Source: Desulfosoma caldarium
GTDB lineage: Bacteria > Desulfobacterota > Syntrophobacteria > Syntrophobacterales > DSM-9756
Reading direction: 5' to 3'
Assembly: GCF_003751385.1 (NCBI RefSeq)
Contig: NZ_RJVA01000013.1
Span: forward strand, 62,001-126,000
DNA length: 64,000 bases
Positions 1 to 8,673 of the stretch are shown here, in pieces (within the stretch, counting starts at the first letter, position 1; every line of letters begins with the position of its first letter). A model generated the notes under the pieces. The model saw nothing but the letters and a program-made list of their open reading frames with translations, was not told the origin of the DNA and searched no databases. The translations under genes and the position numbers were made by a program.

Positions 1-139
1 CCTCGGCAAGACCCTCTACGCGCAGCGGGCACGGCAGCAACTTTCTTGACAAGCCACCTCGGCATGCTTAAAGGACTTTCGGCCTGCCCGTCCTAAAAAG
101 AATCCTTGAAAAGCCTCTCAAGTACAGGTGATGGGAACT

Positions 140-1285
140 ATGGCTACGAACCGGGACTATTATGAGATCCTTGGTGTTTCCCGCAACGCCAGCGATGAAG
201 AAATTAAAAAAGCCTACCGCAAGCTGGCCCTTAAGTATCATCCTGATCGGAATCCAGGGGACAAGGAAGCCGAGGAGCGTTTCAAGGAGGCGGCGGAGGC
301 CTACGAGGTGCTTCGAGATCCTCAGAAGCGCCAACTGTACGACCAGTTCGGCCACGAAGGGCTTCGAGGTTCCGGTTTTCAAGGGTTTCGAGGTTTTGAG
401 GACATTTTCAGTTCATTTGGGGACATTTTTCAGGAGTTTTTTTCCTTTAACTTTGGAACATCCCAAAGGTCCAGGACCAATGCCCGGCCGGGAAACGATC
501 TGCTCTACGAGCTGGAAATTTCCTTTGAAGAAGCCATCTTTGGCACCGAAAAAGACTTGGATATCAACACATACCGGCAGTGCGAACGCTGTGGAGGCAG
601 CGGGTCGGAGCCGGGGTCTTCCGAGAGCATGTGCCCTCTGTGCCGAGGGCGTGGACAGGTGGTCCAGAGCCAAGGCTTTTTCCGCATCGCCACGACGTGC
701 ACGCGCTGCCATGGTGCCGGCCGTGTGATCACGACCCCGTGCCGGGATTGCGGGGGGCAGGGCCGGCTGCGACGCCTCAAGACGGTGCACGTGAAGGTGC
801 CGCCGGGTGTGGATTCCGGAACACGGCTACGCTTGCGCGGGGAAGGTGAGAGCGGATACCGCGGGGGTGTGGCAGGGGATTTGTACGTGCGGCTGAAGGT
901 GCGGCCTCACGAGATCTTTGAACGGGACGGCAACGACCTTTATGCCAAGATCTCCGTTTCTTTTGTTCAAGCCATCCTGGGCGACGAAGTCCTTTTGAAT
1001 ACGCTGGACGGGGAAAAGGTCATCAAGATTGAACCGGGCACCCAGCCCGGAACCGTGCTCAAGTTTCATGGTGAAGGTGTGCCTTCGTTGCGAGGCTACG
1101 GCCGAGGCGACCTCTTTGTCCAAATCGATGTCACCATCCCTTCTAAAATCACCCCCCGCCAAAAAGAGCTTCTTATGGAGTTTCAGGCGATCGAGGAAGA
1201 AAAAGCCGAAAAGAGGGGTCGCAAGTGGCCCTGGAGCAAACGGCATCAGGACAAGGATCGCGTCGTGGGCGAGACCGCTCGCTAA
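140..1285 (+). CDS. dnaJ: Chaperone DnaJ (Hsp40)
   Basis: Co-chaperone that stimulates DnaK ATPase activity and holds unfolded proteins in the cytoplasm. The J-domain fills about residues 5-70 with the HPD motif at 34-36, followed by a Gly/Phe-rich stretch (about 75-115, several GF and FG pairs). The zinc region at about 147-208 has four CxxCxGxG-type repeats ([32 protein letters not shown]). The C-terminal substrate-binding and dimerisation domains follow. The length of 381 residues is normal. I chose the ATG at 140 because AGGTG sits about ten bases upstream; a GTG at 128 and an ATG at 131 are also in frame. Neither dnaK nor grpE is adjacent in the window. Confidence 0.95.
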   Translation: MATNRDYYEILGVSRNASDEEIKKAYRKLALKYHPDRNPGDKEAEERFKEAAEAYEVLRDPQKRQLYDQFGHEGLRGSGFQGFRGFEDIFSSFGDIFQEFFSFNFGTSQRSRTNARPGNDLLYELEISFEEAIFGTEKDLDINTYRQCERCGGSGSEPGSSESMCPLCRGRGQVVQSQGFFRIATTCTRCHGAGRVITTPCRDCGGQGRLRRLKTVHVKVPPGVDSGTRLRLRGEGESGYRGGVAGDLYVRLKVRPHEIFERDGNDLYAKISVSFVQAILGDEVLLNTLDGEKVIKIEPGTQPGTVLKFHGEGVPSLRGYGRGDLFVQIDVTIPSKITPRQKELLMEFQAIEEEKAEKRGRKWPWSKRHQDKDRVVGETAR

Positions 1286-1436
1286 GAATGGGTGAAACCG
1301 GCTCGCGCGCATCAAAGGCGAACGTGACCTTTCCCAAAGAGCGGTCTTAGGTCGAGCGCGCCTTGGAGTCGCGATTTGGCTCGATGACCGGGGACAAGGT
1401 TTTCGCGGCGCGTTCCTTGGGCAAGGAGGGTCGATC

Positions 1437-1649
1437 GTGAGGGCTGAGCGCTATTCCGGCCAGTACCAAGATTTTCATGCCACCGCATTGTACTGCCCGC
1501 GCTGCCGGCAAGCCATGCCGGTACGCAGTCGGCTTTTGTTGATTCTGCCGGATGGAGAACTTCACGAGTACCTGTGTGCCGTGTGTGCCGCGTCCGTGGG
1601 CACCAAGACGGTCAGACAAGAGCGCGAAGCCCGCATCCTTATGGCCTAG
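1437..1649 (+). CDS. Small zinc-ribbon-like protein, function unknown
   Basis: A 70-residue protein with two CxxC knuckles (CPRC at about 20-23 and CAVC at about 47-50), the arrangement of a small treble-clef or zinc-ribbon fold. A strong ribosome binding site, AAGGAGG, lies just upstream of the GTG start. It stands alone between dnaJ and the ABC operon in the same orientation. I cannot name the family. The paired cysteines and good translation signal argue that it is a real gene and not a shadow. Confidence 0.65.
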   Translation: MRAERYSGQYQDFHATALYCPRCRQAMPVRSRLLLILPDGELHEYLCAVCAASVGTKTVRQEREARILMA

Positions 1650-1719
1650 TCAGGGCACGTGGAAAAACGCGCGTACACAGGGGCATGAAAAGCCTGGGTT
1701 CGAACAGAGGTGAACAAGG

Positions 1720-2712
1720 ATGATCGAAGCGCACGGTTTGACCAAGTGGTATGGAACGGTACCCGCCATACAGGATGTGAGTTTTGAGATCGCCAAGGGG
1801 GAAGTGGTGGGATTTCTCGGCCCAAACGGCGCCGGCAAGTCCACCACCATTCGCATTCTCACCTGCTACATGCCACCGACGGCCGGATCCGCCAAAGTGG
1901 ACGGCTTGGATTGCCTGGAAAACTCTTTGGAAGTGCGCCGACGCATCGGCTATCTTCCGGAAAATGTTCCTTTATACAATGAGATGACCGTGCGGCGCTT
2001 CTTGTCCTTTGTGGCGCAGGTCAAAGGCGTTCCCTGGAAAGAAGTGGCCAGGGAAGTGGATCGTGTCATCGACGTCTGCGGCCTGGACGGAGTGCGCCAA
2101 CGCATCATCGGGAACCTTTCCAAGGGCTATCGTCAAAGGGTGGGCGTGGCGCAGGCTCTGGTGGGCAATCCGCCGGTGCTCATTCTGGATGAACCCACCA
2201 TCGGGCTGGACCCGACACAGATTTTGGAAATTCGAAAGCTTATACAGGACTTGAGGCAAGACCACACGGTGCTTTTGAGCAGTCACATTTTGCCCGAAGT
2301 GGCCCAAATCTGCCAGAGAGTGGTCATTATCAACAAAGGACGCATCGTGGCCACGGACGCCCCGCAAACCTTGACGGCCCAGTTGCAAAAATCGGCAAAG
2401 ATTCACCTGACGATTTCCGGGGACGGGGCCGGGCTGGCCGAATCGCTACGACGCCTTGACGGGGTCTTGAACGTGGTTGTGGAAGGAACCGAGCCTTCTC
2501 GGCTGATCGTGGAAGCGGATCGCCAATCTGACCTTCGACCTGCCTTGGCCCGCGCGGCGGTCCAACATGGTGTGGACCTTTTGGAGTTGAAAACCGTGGA
2601 CCTGAGCCTGGAGGAGATCTTCATGCATTTGGTCACGGAAGAGCCCGACGAGGAGTCCGCGGCTGCCGAAGTGGCTCAGAAAGCCAACCATAGGGAGGGA
2701 GTAAAATCATGA
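1720..2712 (+). CDS. ABC transporter ATP-binding protein, GldA/CcmA type
   Basis: ATPase subunit of an ABC-2-type exporter. Walker A GPNGAGKST is near residue 35, an LSKGYRQR signature near 130, Walker B LILDEPTIGLDP near 155 and the H-loop SSHILPEV near 187. The C-terminal 100 residues form the extension usual for GldA-like and multidrug ATPases. It is first in a four-gene operon (ATPase, permease, GldG-like, DUF4340 protein), and its stop overlaps the permease start by four bases. This arrangement resembles the gliding-motility Gld cluster, but it is widespread in non-gliding bacteria, where the substrate is unknown. Confidence 0.9.
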   Translation: MIEAHGLTKWYGTVPAIQDVSFEIAKGEVVGFLGPNGAGKSTTIRILTCYMPPTAGSAKVDGLDCLENSLEVRRRIGYLPENVPLYNEMTVRRFLSFVAQVKGVPWKEVAREVDRVIDVCGLDGVRQRIIGNLSKGYRQRVGVAQALVGNPPVLILDEPTIGLDPTQILEIRKLIQDLRQDHTVLLSSHILPEVAQICQRVVIINKGRIVATDAPQTLTAQLQKSAKIHLTISGDGAGLAESLRRLDGVLNVVVEGTEPSRLIVEADRQSDLRPALARAAVQHGVDLLELKTVDLSLEEIFMHLVTEEPDEESAAAEVAQKANHREGVKS

Positions 2713-3479
2713 GAGGTTTTTGGGCTGTATACCGCAAGGAGCTGTATGCACTTTTTGCCTCCCCGATCTTTTACGTGGTGGCTTTCATCTTTCTCGTCTT
2801 GCACGGCTACTTTTTTTATACGTCCTTGGCCTACTACAGTATGGTGAGCTTTCAGGCGTCTCAAAATCCCTTTATGGCCCAGCAGATCAACCTGATGGAC
2901 ATGGTCGTTCGGCCTGTCCTCATGGACCTCGGGGTGGTGCTCCTGCTCACGGCGCCTTTGCTCACCATGAGAACTTACGCCGATGAGCGGCGTTCGGGCA
3001 CCATGGAATTGCTTTTTACGCTACCCGTAACCGACAAGGCCGTGCTTGCGGCCAAGTTTGCCGCGGTGCTCACCACCCTGGCGCTTCTTCTTGCCGGAAC
3101 CCTGCCGTCCATGGCCATCCTCGAAACTTTGGCCGATCCCAACTGGAAGGCCATGCTCTGTGCCTACGCCGGCTTGTTTTTCATGGGGGCTTCTTTTATG
3201 TCCTTGGGCATGTTTTCCTCGGCACTGACGCGAAACCAGATTGTGGCGGCGGTGCTGTCTTTTGGGGCCCTCTTGCTCTTTTGGGTCATCGGATGGCTGA
3301 GTTCCATTATGGGGCCCACGTCCGTGCGCCTGGCCGAATATCTTTCCATCATTCGCCACTTCGATAATTTTTCCAAGGGCGTCCTCGACACCAGAGATGT
3401 GGTCTATTACCTGGTTTTCATAAGCTTTTTCCTCTTCGTGACCGTGCGCCAGATCGAATCCTACCGTTGGCGCGGCTAA
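2709..3479 (+). CDS. ABC-2 type permease, GldF-like
   Basis: Integral membrane subunit that pairs with the ATPase upstream. It is 256 residues with about six hydrophobic segments, including a first one at about 15-40 followed by a periplasmic loop, as in ABC2 membrane proteins. The motif LTMRTYADERRSGTMELLFT near residue 90-110 is the characteristic coupling region of the GldF/NosY group. The start overlaps the ATPase stop as ATGA, implying translational coupling. Substrate unknown. Confidence 0.88.
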   Translation: MRGFWAVYRKELYALFASPIFYVVAFIFLVLHGYFFYTSLAYYSMVSFQASQNPFMAQQINLMDMVVRPVLMDLGVVLLLTAPLLTMRTYADERRSGTMELLFTLPVTDKAVLAAKFAAVLTTLALLLAGTLPSMAILETLADPNWKAMLCAYAGLFFMGASFMSLGMFSSALTRNQIVAAVLSFGALLLFWVIGWLSSIMGPTSVRLAEYLSIIRHFDNFSKGVLDTRDVVYYLVFISFFLFVTVRQIESYRWRG

Positions 3480-3510
3480 GGGACAAAAGATACAACGGAG
3501 GCCTGGTAAG

Positions 3511-4968
3511 ATGCCGAAAATATTGAAATCGCGACGGCTGCATTACGGATCCAGCGCGGTTTTTTCCACCGTGGTTTTTTTTGCCATTCTGGTGCTGGTG
3601 GCCCTTATTGCCGAACGACACCCGCTTCGAGCGGACTTCACGGAAACCGGCGCGTTCAGTTTGTCCGAACAGAGCCGAAAGGTGGTGGCGTCCATTGAGG
3701 AGCCCATCACGATCAAGGCCTTTTTTGCCTCAGGGGCTCCTGAGGCGTCGCGTGCCAAGGACCTTTTGGAAACCTACCGATACTATAATAAGAATCTTCA
3801 CTATGAATTCATCGACCCGGACCGAGAGCCCCAACTGGCGCGCCAATATGAAATTCGGGACTACGGCGTTTTGGTGGTTGAAGGCTTGGGCCGCAAGGAA
3901 ACCGTGCTTCGTGCCGACGAAGAAGCTTTGACCAACGCGCTCTTCAAACTCAGCCGCCAAGAAGACAAGACTGTGTATTTCCTTACGGGTCATGGTGAGC
4001 GTTCTTTTGACGACATGACAAAGGCGGGATATTCTTCGGCCAGATCGGCCTTGGTCAAGGAAAACATGCAGATCAAGTCTCTCAATTTGATGCAACAAAC
4101 CGAGGTGCCGCAGGACGCGGCGGTGGTCATCGTGGCGGGTCCTCAAAAACCCCTCTTTCCCGAAGAAGTGGCGACCCTTGAAACGTATCTGCTCCGGGGT
4201 GGCAAGCTTGTGTTTTTCCTCGATCCCGAAAAAGACGGCGGCGTGCGCTCTTTTCTTCAAAAATACGGAATTGTTCTTGGCGATGACATGATCATCGATA
4301 AGTTGAGTCGCGTTTTTGGGGGCAGCTACCTCATGCCCGTGGTGACCCAGTACGGGTCGCACAAGATCACCCAAGGGTTCAATGTGGCCACCTTTTATTC
4401 CGAAGCGCGGTCCGTGACTCCCGTCGATGATCCTCCCGACGGCGTGACCCTGGTGACCTTGGCGTCCACATCGGAAAATGCTTGGGCGGAAACGGACCTG
4501 GATCGACTCTATCGCGGTGAGGCCATTTTTGAACAAGACAAGGACAAACCCGGCCCTGTGTCGTTGGGCGTGTTGGCGGCCGTGGACACAAAAAAGGTTG
4601 CTTCCGAGCAACCTTCGGTATCCCAGGGCTCGAATGGAGCTCAAGACGCCGATGCGGAAGCCCAAGACGTGGAGAAGACCGACGCCAAGCCGGCTCTGGG
4701 ATACCTTGTGGTTTTTGGCGATTCCGATTTTGTGGACAATACCCATTTCGGGGTTTCGGGAAACAGTGACCTTTTCCTTAATATGGTTCATTTTCTTGCC
4801 GAAGAAGAGACTCTCATCAGCATTGAACCCAGAATGCAAAAAGCTCAGACTTTGATGCTCACGGCACCCCAAGCCCGCATGGTCTTTTGGACGTCCGTGG
4901 TCGGGGTGCCCATGGTCGTTGTGCTTGTTGGATTCGGGGTGTACCGGGTTCGGAGGTCGCAGCGATGA
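3511..4968 (+). CDS. GldG-like ABC transporter auxiliary protein
   Basis: A 485-residue protein with one N-terminal membrane segment (about 17-35), a large extracytoplasmic domain of the GldG/IFT52-like ABC auxiliary type (FFLTGHGE-like turn, YFLTGHGERSFDD near 152) and a C-terminal membrane anchor at about 455-475. This is the standard topology of GldG-like proteins that work with GldA/GldF-like ABC exporters. A low-complexity insert rich in Asp, Glu and Ala (about 370-395) precedes the last domain. The stop overlaps the next gene as ATGA. Confidence 0.85.
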   Translation: MPKILKSRRLHYGSSAVFSTVVFFAILVLVALIAERHPLRADFTETGAFSLSEQSRKVVASIEEPITIKAFFASGAPEASRAKDLLETYRYYNKNLHYEFIDPDREPQLARQYEIRDYGVLVVEGLGRKETVLRADEEALTNALFKLSRQEDKTVYFLTGHGERSFDDMTKAGYSSARSALVKENMQIKSLNLMQQTEVPQDAAVVIVAGPQKPLFPEEVATLETYLLRGGKLVFFLDPEKDGGVRSFLQKYGIVLGDDMIIDKLSRVFGGSYLMPVVTQYGSHKITQGFNVATFYSEARSVTPVDDPPDGVTLVTLASTSENAWAETDLDRLYRGEAIFEQDKDKPGPVSLGVLAAVDTKKVASEQPSVSQGSNGAQDADAEAQDVEKTDAKPALGYLVVFGDSDFVDNTHFGVSGNSDLFLNMVHFLAEEETLISIEPRMQKAQTLMLTAPQARMVFWTSVVGVPMVVVLVGFGVYRVRRSQR

Positions 4969-6347
4969 AGTGGCGTCATGCGCTCCTTTACCTCCTCGTT
5001 TTGGTGCTTCTTGGAGGCTACTATTACTATTTCGAAATTGTCATGAAACGGGAAAGGGACGAGGCGGAACAGATCAAGAAGAAGGTTTTTGCGGTGAGCG
5101 CGGAAGCGGTCGAGGAAGTGTATCTGGAGGTGGAAGGCAAGCCCACGGTTCATCTGGTCAAGAAAGACGGTGCCTGGGTTTTGGATCAGCCCGTGTCTGC
5201 AGAAGCCGATCAAGGAGCTGTGAAGACCTTGGTTCATTCCCTGGTGGAACTGGAAAAGAGCCGCGATGTGGATACTGACGCCAAGGATATGGAGCTGTAC
5301 GGCCTGGCCAAACCCGGGCAGGAGGTGCGGTTTCTCTCTGAAAACACCTGGCACCGACTGCGGTTGGGATCCAAGAACCCCACGGGTGAAAGCCATTACG
5401 CGGCCAGGGAAGATGAAAATGTGGTGTTTCTTGTCGCCTCCGGCCAGGTGCAGGCCTTGAACAAAGCCCCGGAGGATCTTCGGCGACGGGATCTTTTGAA
5501 CTTTGAAGACGAGAATGTGCAAAATCTCGTCGTGTCCTGGGCTGACGGACATCAGGTGAAGCTGGTTCGCGAGGCGAAGAACAAGGACGCGTGGCGCTGT
5601 GCCGACGAACCTGAAAGGCGTGTCAAAAAATCCAAAGTGGACAATGTCCTGAACCAGATCCGCTGGTTGCGCGCCAAAAACTTCTTGGAAGGGACCGGGG
5701 AAGGTTCTGCCCTCTTGGAAGGCGGGGTTTCCGAAGCCCAGGTGGTGTTGCAAGGCTTCGATGGATCGGAGTTGTCGCTGCAGATCGGGCGCAAGAAGGG
5801 TGAGCCCGAAACTTATGTGGCCCTCAGTTCACAACTGAAGACGCCGGTGACCGTGGACGGTGCGGTCCTGAAGGAGTTGCCAAAGTCCGTGCGCGATGTG
5901 GAAGACCGATCCGTGGCAAGGTTCGACTCAAAGGACATCACCCGCATGGAATATGCCATGGGCGAGGAAAAGGGTGAGATGATCCTTCAAGACGATGGCA
6001 CCTGGGTTCAAGTGAAAGCCGATGGCAGCCGCCGCGTGTTCAAAGAATCCTGGCGCATTCGTCCCCTATTTTGGGAATGGGAGGACCTGGAATACGAGGA
6101 GGCAGAAGATGCCGAGGGACAATGCGGGCAGCAGGCGGGTTGGCACCGCATGAGTTTGTACCGCAAAGAAGGCGATCCCCTGGTTTTCTCATGGCCCGGG
6201 GCGTCCGAAGACCAAAAGACCGACACCGTGCGGTTGTGCTCCGGGTCCGGCAAGGCTTACCTTGTTGAGACAGAAAAATTAAAGAAAATTGAAAAAAAGT
6301 TGCAGGAAGTCTTGAAAAGCCCCTCGGAGGAAAAGACTTCAAAGTAA
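4965..6347 (+). CDS. DUF4340 domain protein, partner of Gld-like exporter
   Basis: A 460-residue protein with an N-terminal signal anchor (LLYLLVLVLLGGYYYYFE at about 6-23) and a repetitive soluble region of DUF4340 type, which has beta-rich modules starting with hydrophobic strands and DGAW- or DGTW-like turns (KKDGAWVLDQPV, LQDDGTWVQV). The ATG at 4965 overlaps the previous stop and fits far better than upstream in-frame starts. DUF4340 proteins regularly end Gld-like ABC operons. The domain is thought to be periplasmic; biochemical role not known. Confidence 0.82.
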   Translation: MKWRHALLYLLVLVLLGGYYYYFEIVMKRERDEAEQIKKKVFAVSAEAVEEVYLEVEGKPTVHLVKKDGAWVLDQPVSAEADQGAVKTLVHSLVELEKSRDVDTDAKDMELYGLAKPGQEVRFLSENTWHRLRLGSKNPTGESHYAAREDENVVFLVASGQVQALNKAPEDLRRRDLLNFEDENVQNLVVSWADGHQVKLVREAKNKDAWRCADEPERRVKKSKVDNVLNQIRWLRAKNFLEGTGEGSALLEGGVSEAQVVLQGFDGSELSLQIGRKKGEPETYVALSSQLKTPVTVDGAVLKELPKSVRDVEDRSVARFDSKDITRMEYAMGEEKGEMILQDDGTWVQVKADGSRRVFKESWRIRPLFWEWEDLEYEEAEDAEGQCGQQAGWHRMSLYRKEGDPLVFSWPGASEDQKTDTVRLCSGSGKAYLVETEKLKKIEKKLQEVLKSPSEEKTSK

Positions 6348-6453
6348 GAAAGGCCCCGCGAGGATGCTTCTTGCCTGGAGATGAGGGCTTTTCATCTGCT
6401 CAACAGCTTGTCGGAAACGCTCACATCCTGGAACGGGGCATGCCGCCGAAAAA

Positions 6454-6921
6454 CTACTCGCGCCCTCCCCTGTAGCTGGTTTTTTCCAGCGGCAGAGGGT
6501 GACATCCCGGGGGAAGCTGCCCCGTTTCGACCACCACGTCGATGGGTATGCCACCACGGGCATACCACAGCCCCACCACCCGCAAGTACTTGGGATCCAT
6601 GGCTTGTTGCAGGCGTTTGAGAATCGCCACCGTGCAGGCTTCATGAAAGGTGCCGTGGTTACGAAAACTGCCGAGAAATAGCTTATAGGACTTGCTCTCC
6701 ACAAGCCGCGCTCTGGGAACATAATCGACGATGATGACCGCAAAATCGGGCTGTCCCGTGATGGGGCACAGGGTCGTAAATTCGGGGGCCGTAAGCCGCA
6801 CCACATAGTCCACGTCGGGATGAGGGTTGGCAAAAGTCTCCAAAACGGCTTCATCCGGGTGGCTCGGAAGGGGTGAGGGCCGTCCCAGCAGGGTCAATTG
6901 ATCCGAATCTTGATGGGGCAT
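6454..6921 (-). CDS. queF: NADPH-dependent 7-cyano-7-deazaguanine reductase QueF
   Basis: Reduces preQ0 to preQ1 in queuosine synthesis for tRNA wobble modification. At 155 residues it is the short, unimodular type. The nucleophilic cysteine lies in [11 protein letters not shown] (about residue 52), and the family motif [20 protein letters not shown] supplies the substrate-binding Glu and His. A modest AGGGA site precedes the ATG. It is convergent with the DUF4340 gene. No queC, queD or queE is in the window. Confidence 0.93.
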   Translation of the reverse strand: MPHQDSDQLTLLGRPSPLPSHPDEAVLETFANPHPDVDYVVRLTAPEFTTLCPITGQPDFAVIIVDYVPRARLVESKSYKLFLGSFRNHGTFHEACTVAILKRLQQAMDPKYLRVVGLWYARGGIPIDVVVETGQLPPGCHPLPLEKTSYRGGRE

Positions 6922-7005
6922 GGGCGTTTTCCCTGTTCTTTTATATCAGCGTCCACGAGGTCCTTAGCCGTTTTCCCCAAGAAACCGACTTGAGGCAAAG
7001 TCCCG

Positions 7006-7719
7006 TCAGCGCATCAGGCGTTTGATTTGATTGTGGTGCTTGCGAAACACCTCATCGGCAAGTTTTCCCAAAGCATCCTGAACCAAAGCCGGTGCAGGAA
7101 GATCCAAGGGAGGCGGGAGCTGAAATCGTTCAAATTTGTGGGGGTGAATATAGAGTTTTTTTTCGATGGACATGATTTCTTCCGCCGTAAAGTTGCTTCC
7201 TAAAAAATGTTTTTGTTCCAGGCCGCACACATCGAGACTCTTAAGGAAGTTCAAAATGGTCAAGAGGTCGAAGTTGGATTGAAAAGCTTGAATGTTCGCG
7301 TTGAGCGCTCGAACTTCCAACTCCAAGTCCTTAAAAGCATCCTTGTATTTGGCCATCCAGGCGAGCAATCGGTTATAGGATTCCAGAAGGAGTTTGCGAA
7401 ACTTGCCTTTATGTGTCAGGGCCGTGACCTTGATAAAGCGCACACCGCGGGCAAATGGCTTTTCAAGGCATTCACGCCAATAGGAGTCCTGGGGAATGTC
7501 TAGAATGGCGATCAATGTCTTGAGCATTTCCGGGTCCATGGTCAAGTAACCCAGGCGGGTGAAGCGCTTGCCGACATTTTGAGCCAAGGCACGCACGGCT
7601 TTCGCTTGAGTTTCCACGTCCTCGGTTTCCAGCTCGATAAGGCGCCGTTGAGTCAGATAGTTCTCGAGAACTTCCTCTTTGACCTGCCGTGTCAGACACG
7701 TAATGAGATCGTCTTCCAC
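7006..7719 (-). CDS. Conserved protein of unknown function, linked to P-loop ATPase
   Basis: A 237-residue, mostly alpha-helical soluble protein that I cannot assign to a named family. The N-terminal half has charged helices (EEVLENYLTQRRLIELETED) with coiled-coil character, and the C-terminal third is basic. I chose the GTG at 7719 because GGGAGGTGG lies five bases upstream; a longer in-frame start at 7770 has no such signal. It lies 102 bases downstream of the P-loop ATPase gene on the same strand, and the two probably form an operon. Confidence 0.6.
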   Translation of the reverse strand: MEDDLITCLTRQVKEEVLENYLTQRRLIELETEDVETQAKAVRALAQNVGKRFTRLGYLTMDPEMLKTLIAILDIPQDSYWRECLEKPFARGVRFIKVTALTHKGKFRKLLLESYNRLLAWMAKYKDAFKDLELEVRALNANIQAFQSNFDLLTILNFLKSLDVCGLEQKHFLGSNFTAEEIMSIEKKLYIHPHKFERFQLPPPLDLPAPALVQDALGKLADEVFRKHHNQIKRLMR

Positions 7720-7821
7720 AAAGCCACCTCCCGGGAACGCACCTTTTGCGCCTTCGAGTGCCCAACCCATTCTGTGCCGGCTGGGTCCAAATGTTCGGGA
7801 AAGCTCGCAGGTTGTCGGGGT

Positions 7822-8559
7822 TTACAGGGAGCGTTGTGCCGGCAGATTGTCCTGCGGTTGGGCTACGAGAAATGTGCGAGGATTGAGCACCAGAGCCGCG
7901 TGTTCCGGTGGGTATATGTCCCCGTGTTTTAAAACGACCATGGAAATGCCCTGCGCCTTTGGTTTAAGAAGAACAATGGCATGGAAAAGGTCGTCCACTT
8001 CATGGCATGGATATGGCACGCCTTTGTCATTGGTGATGTCAATATGGCGATGAATGCGGCATGAAAACCAGACGGCGGTGCCGTATTTTTTGGCTGTCTG
8101 TTGAATCGCCTCCAGCTGTTTGCGTGAAACTCGCTCAAAGTCCAAGCCGTCCAGGACGATGAGGGTCGGGGTGAACAGCACCTGGTCCCGCAAGCTCTTC
8201 AGGTTCTCTTCCAACTTGGCCGGAGTGAACGTGTGGTGTAGGTAGGACATGATGAACCGAGACGACACCATGTTTTCCTTGAGGCCTTTGAGGACCGCCT
8301 CGTCTTTCACGGCGTTCTTGAAGTTGCGGTACAATTCCTCATACCAGATCTTGATCTTATCGGGCAATTCGTCGATGCAGATGTGAAGGACTTTTTCGTC
8401 GCGGGCGAGCCCTTCCAGAGCGATGAGGGTCAGGCAGGCCGTTTTGCCGACGCCTGCACGGGCCAAAAGCACTCCCATCTGCCCGGAACGCAGAGGGTCT
8501 CCAAGGCAGGAATGAATAAACGTCGTTGGAAAGGGCGATGAGCCATCAAAAGCTGTCAT
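7822..8559 (-). CDS. RecA/KaiC-like P-loop ATPase, function unknown
   Basis: A 245-residue ATPase with Walker A LLARAGVGKTA near residue 32-42 and a Walker B-like strand TLIVLDGLDFE near 130. A KaiC/RadA-like core is suggested by the order of strands after Walker A (KVLHICIDELPDKI). A clear AGGAG precedes the ATG by eight bases. It is followed on the same strand by the helical unknown gene. I infer a nucleotide-dependent regulator or DNA-associated ATPase; no specific pathway can be read from context. Confidence 0.6.
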   Translation of the reverse strand: MTAFDGSSPFPTTFIHSCLGDPLRSGQMGVLLARAGVGKTACLTLIALEGLARDEKVLHICIDELPDKIKIWYEELYRNFKNAVKDEAVLKGLKENMVSSRFIMSYLHHTFTPAKLEENLKSLRDQVLFTPTLIVLDGLDFERVSRKQLEAIQQTAKKYGTAVWFSCRIHRHIDITNDKGVPYPCHEVDDLFHAIVLLKPKAQGISMVVLKHGDIYPPEHAALVLNPRTFLVAQPQDNLPAQRSL

Positions 8560-8673
8560 AAAAACGCTCCTTTGAGAAAGTCTGAGGAGGCTGTCCGCTG
8601 TCCGTCCATGCCGATTGCTCAGTCAATCTATACTACCTCACAAACCGGTGCAAAGGGTAGTCAAGAAAGCTGA

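Noticed and set aside
3730-4872. Long minus-strand open frame of 380 codons
   Set aside because: It is antisense to the GldG-like gene, His- and Gly-rich, without domains or ribosome binding site; a shadow of a GC-rich gene.
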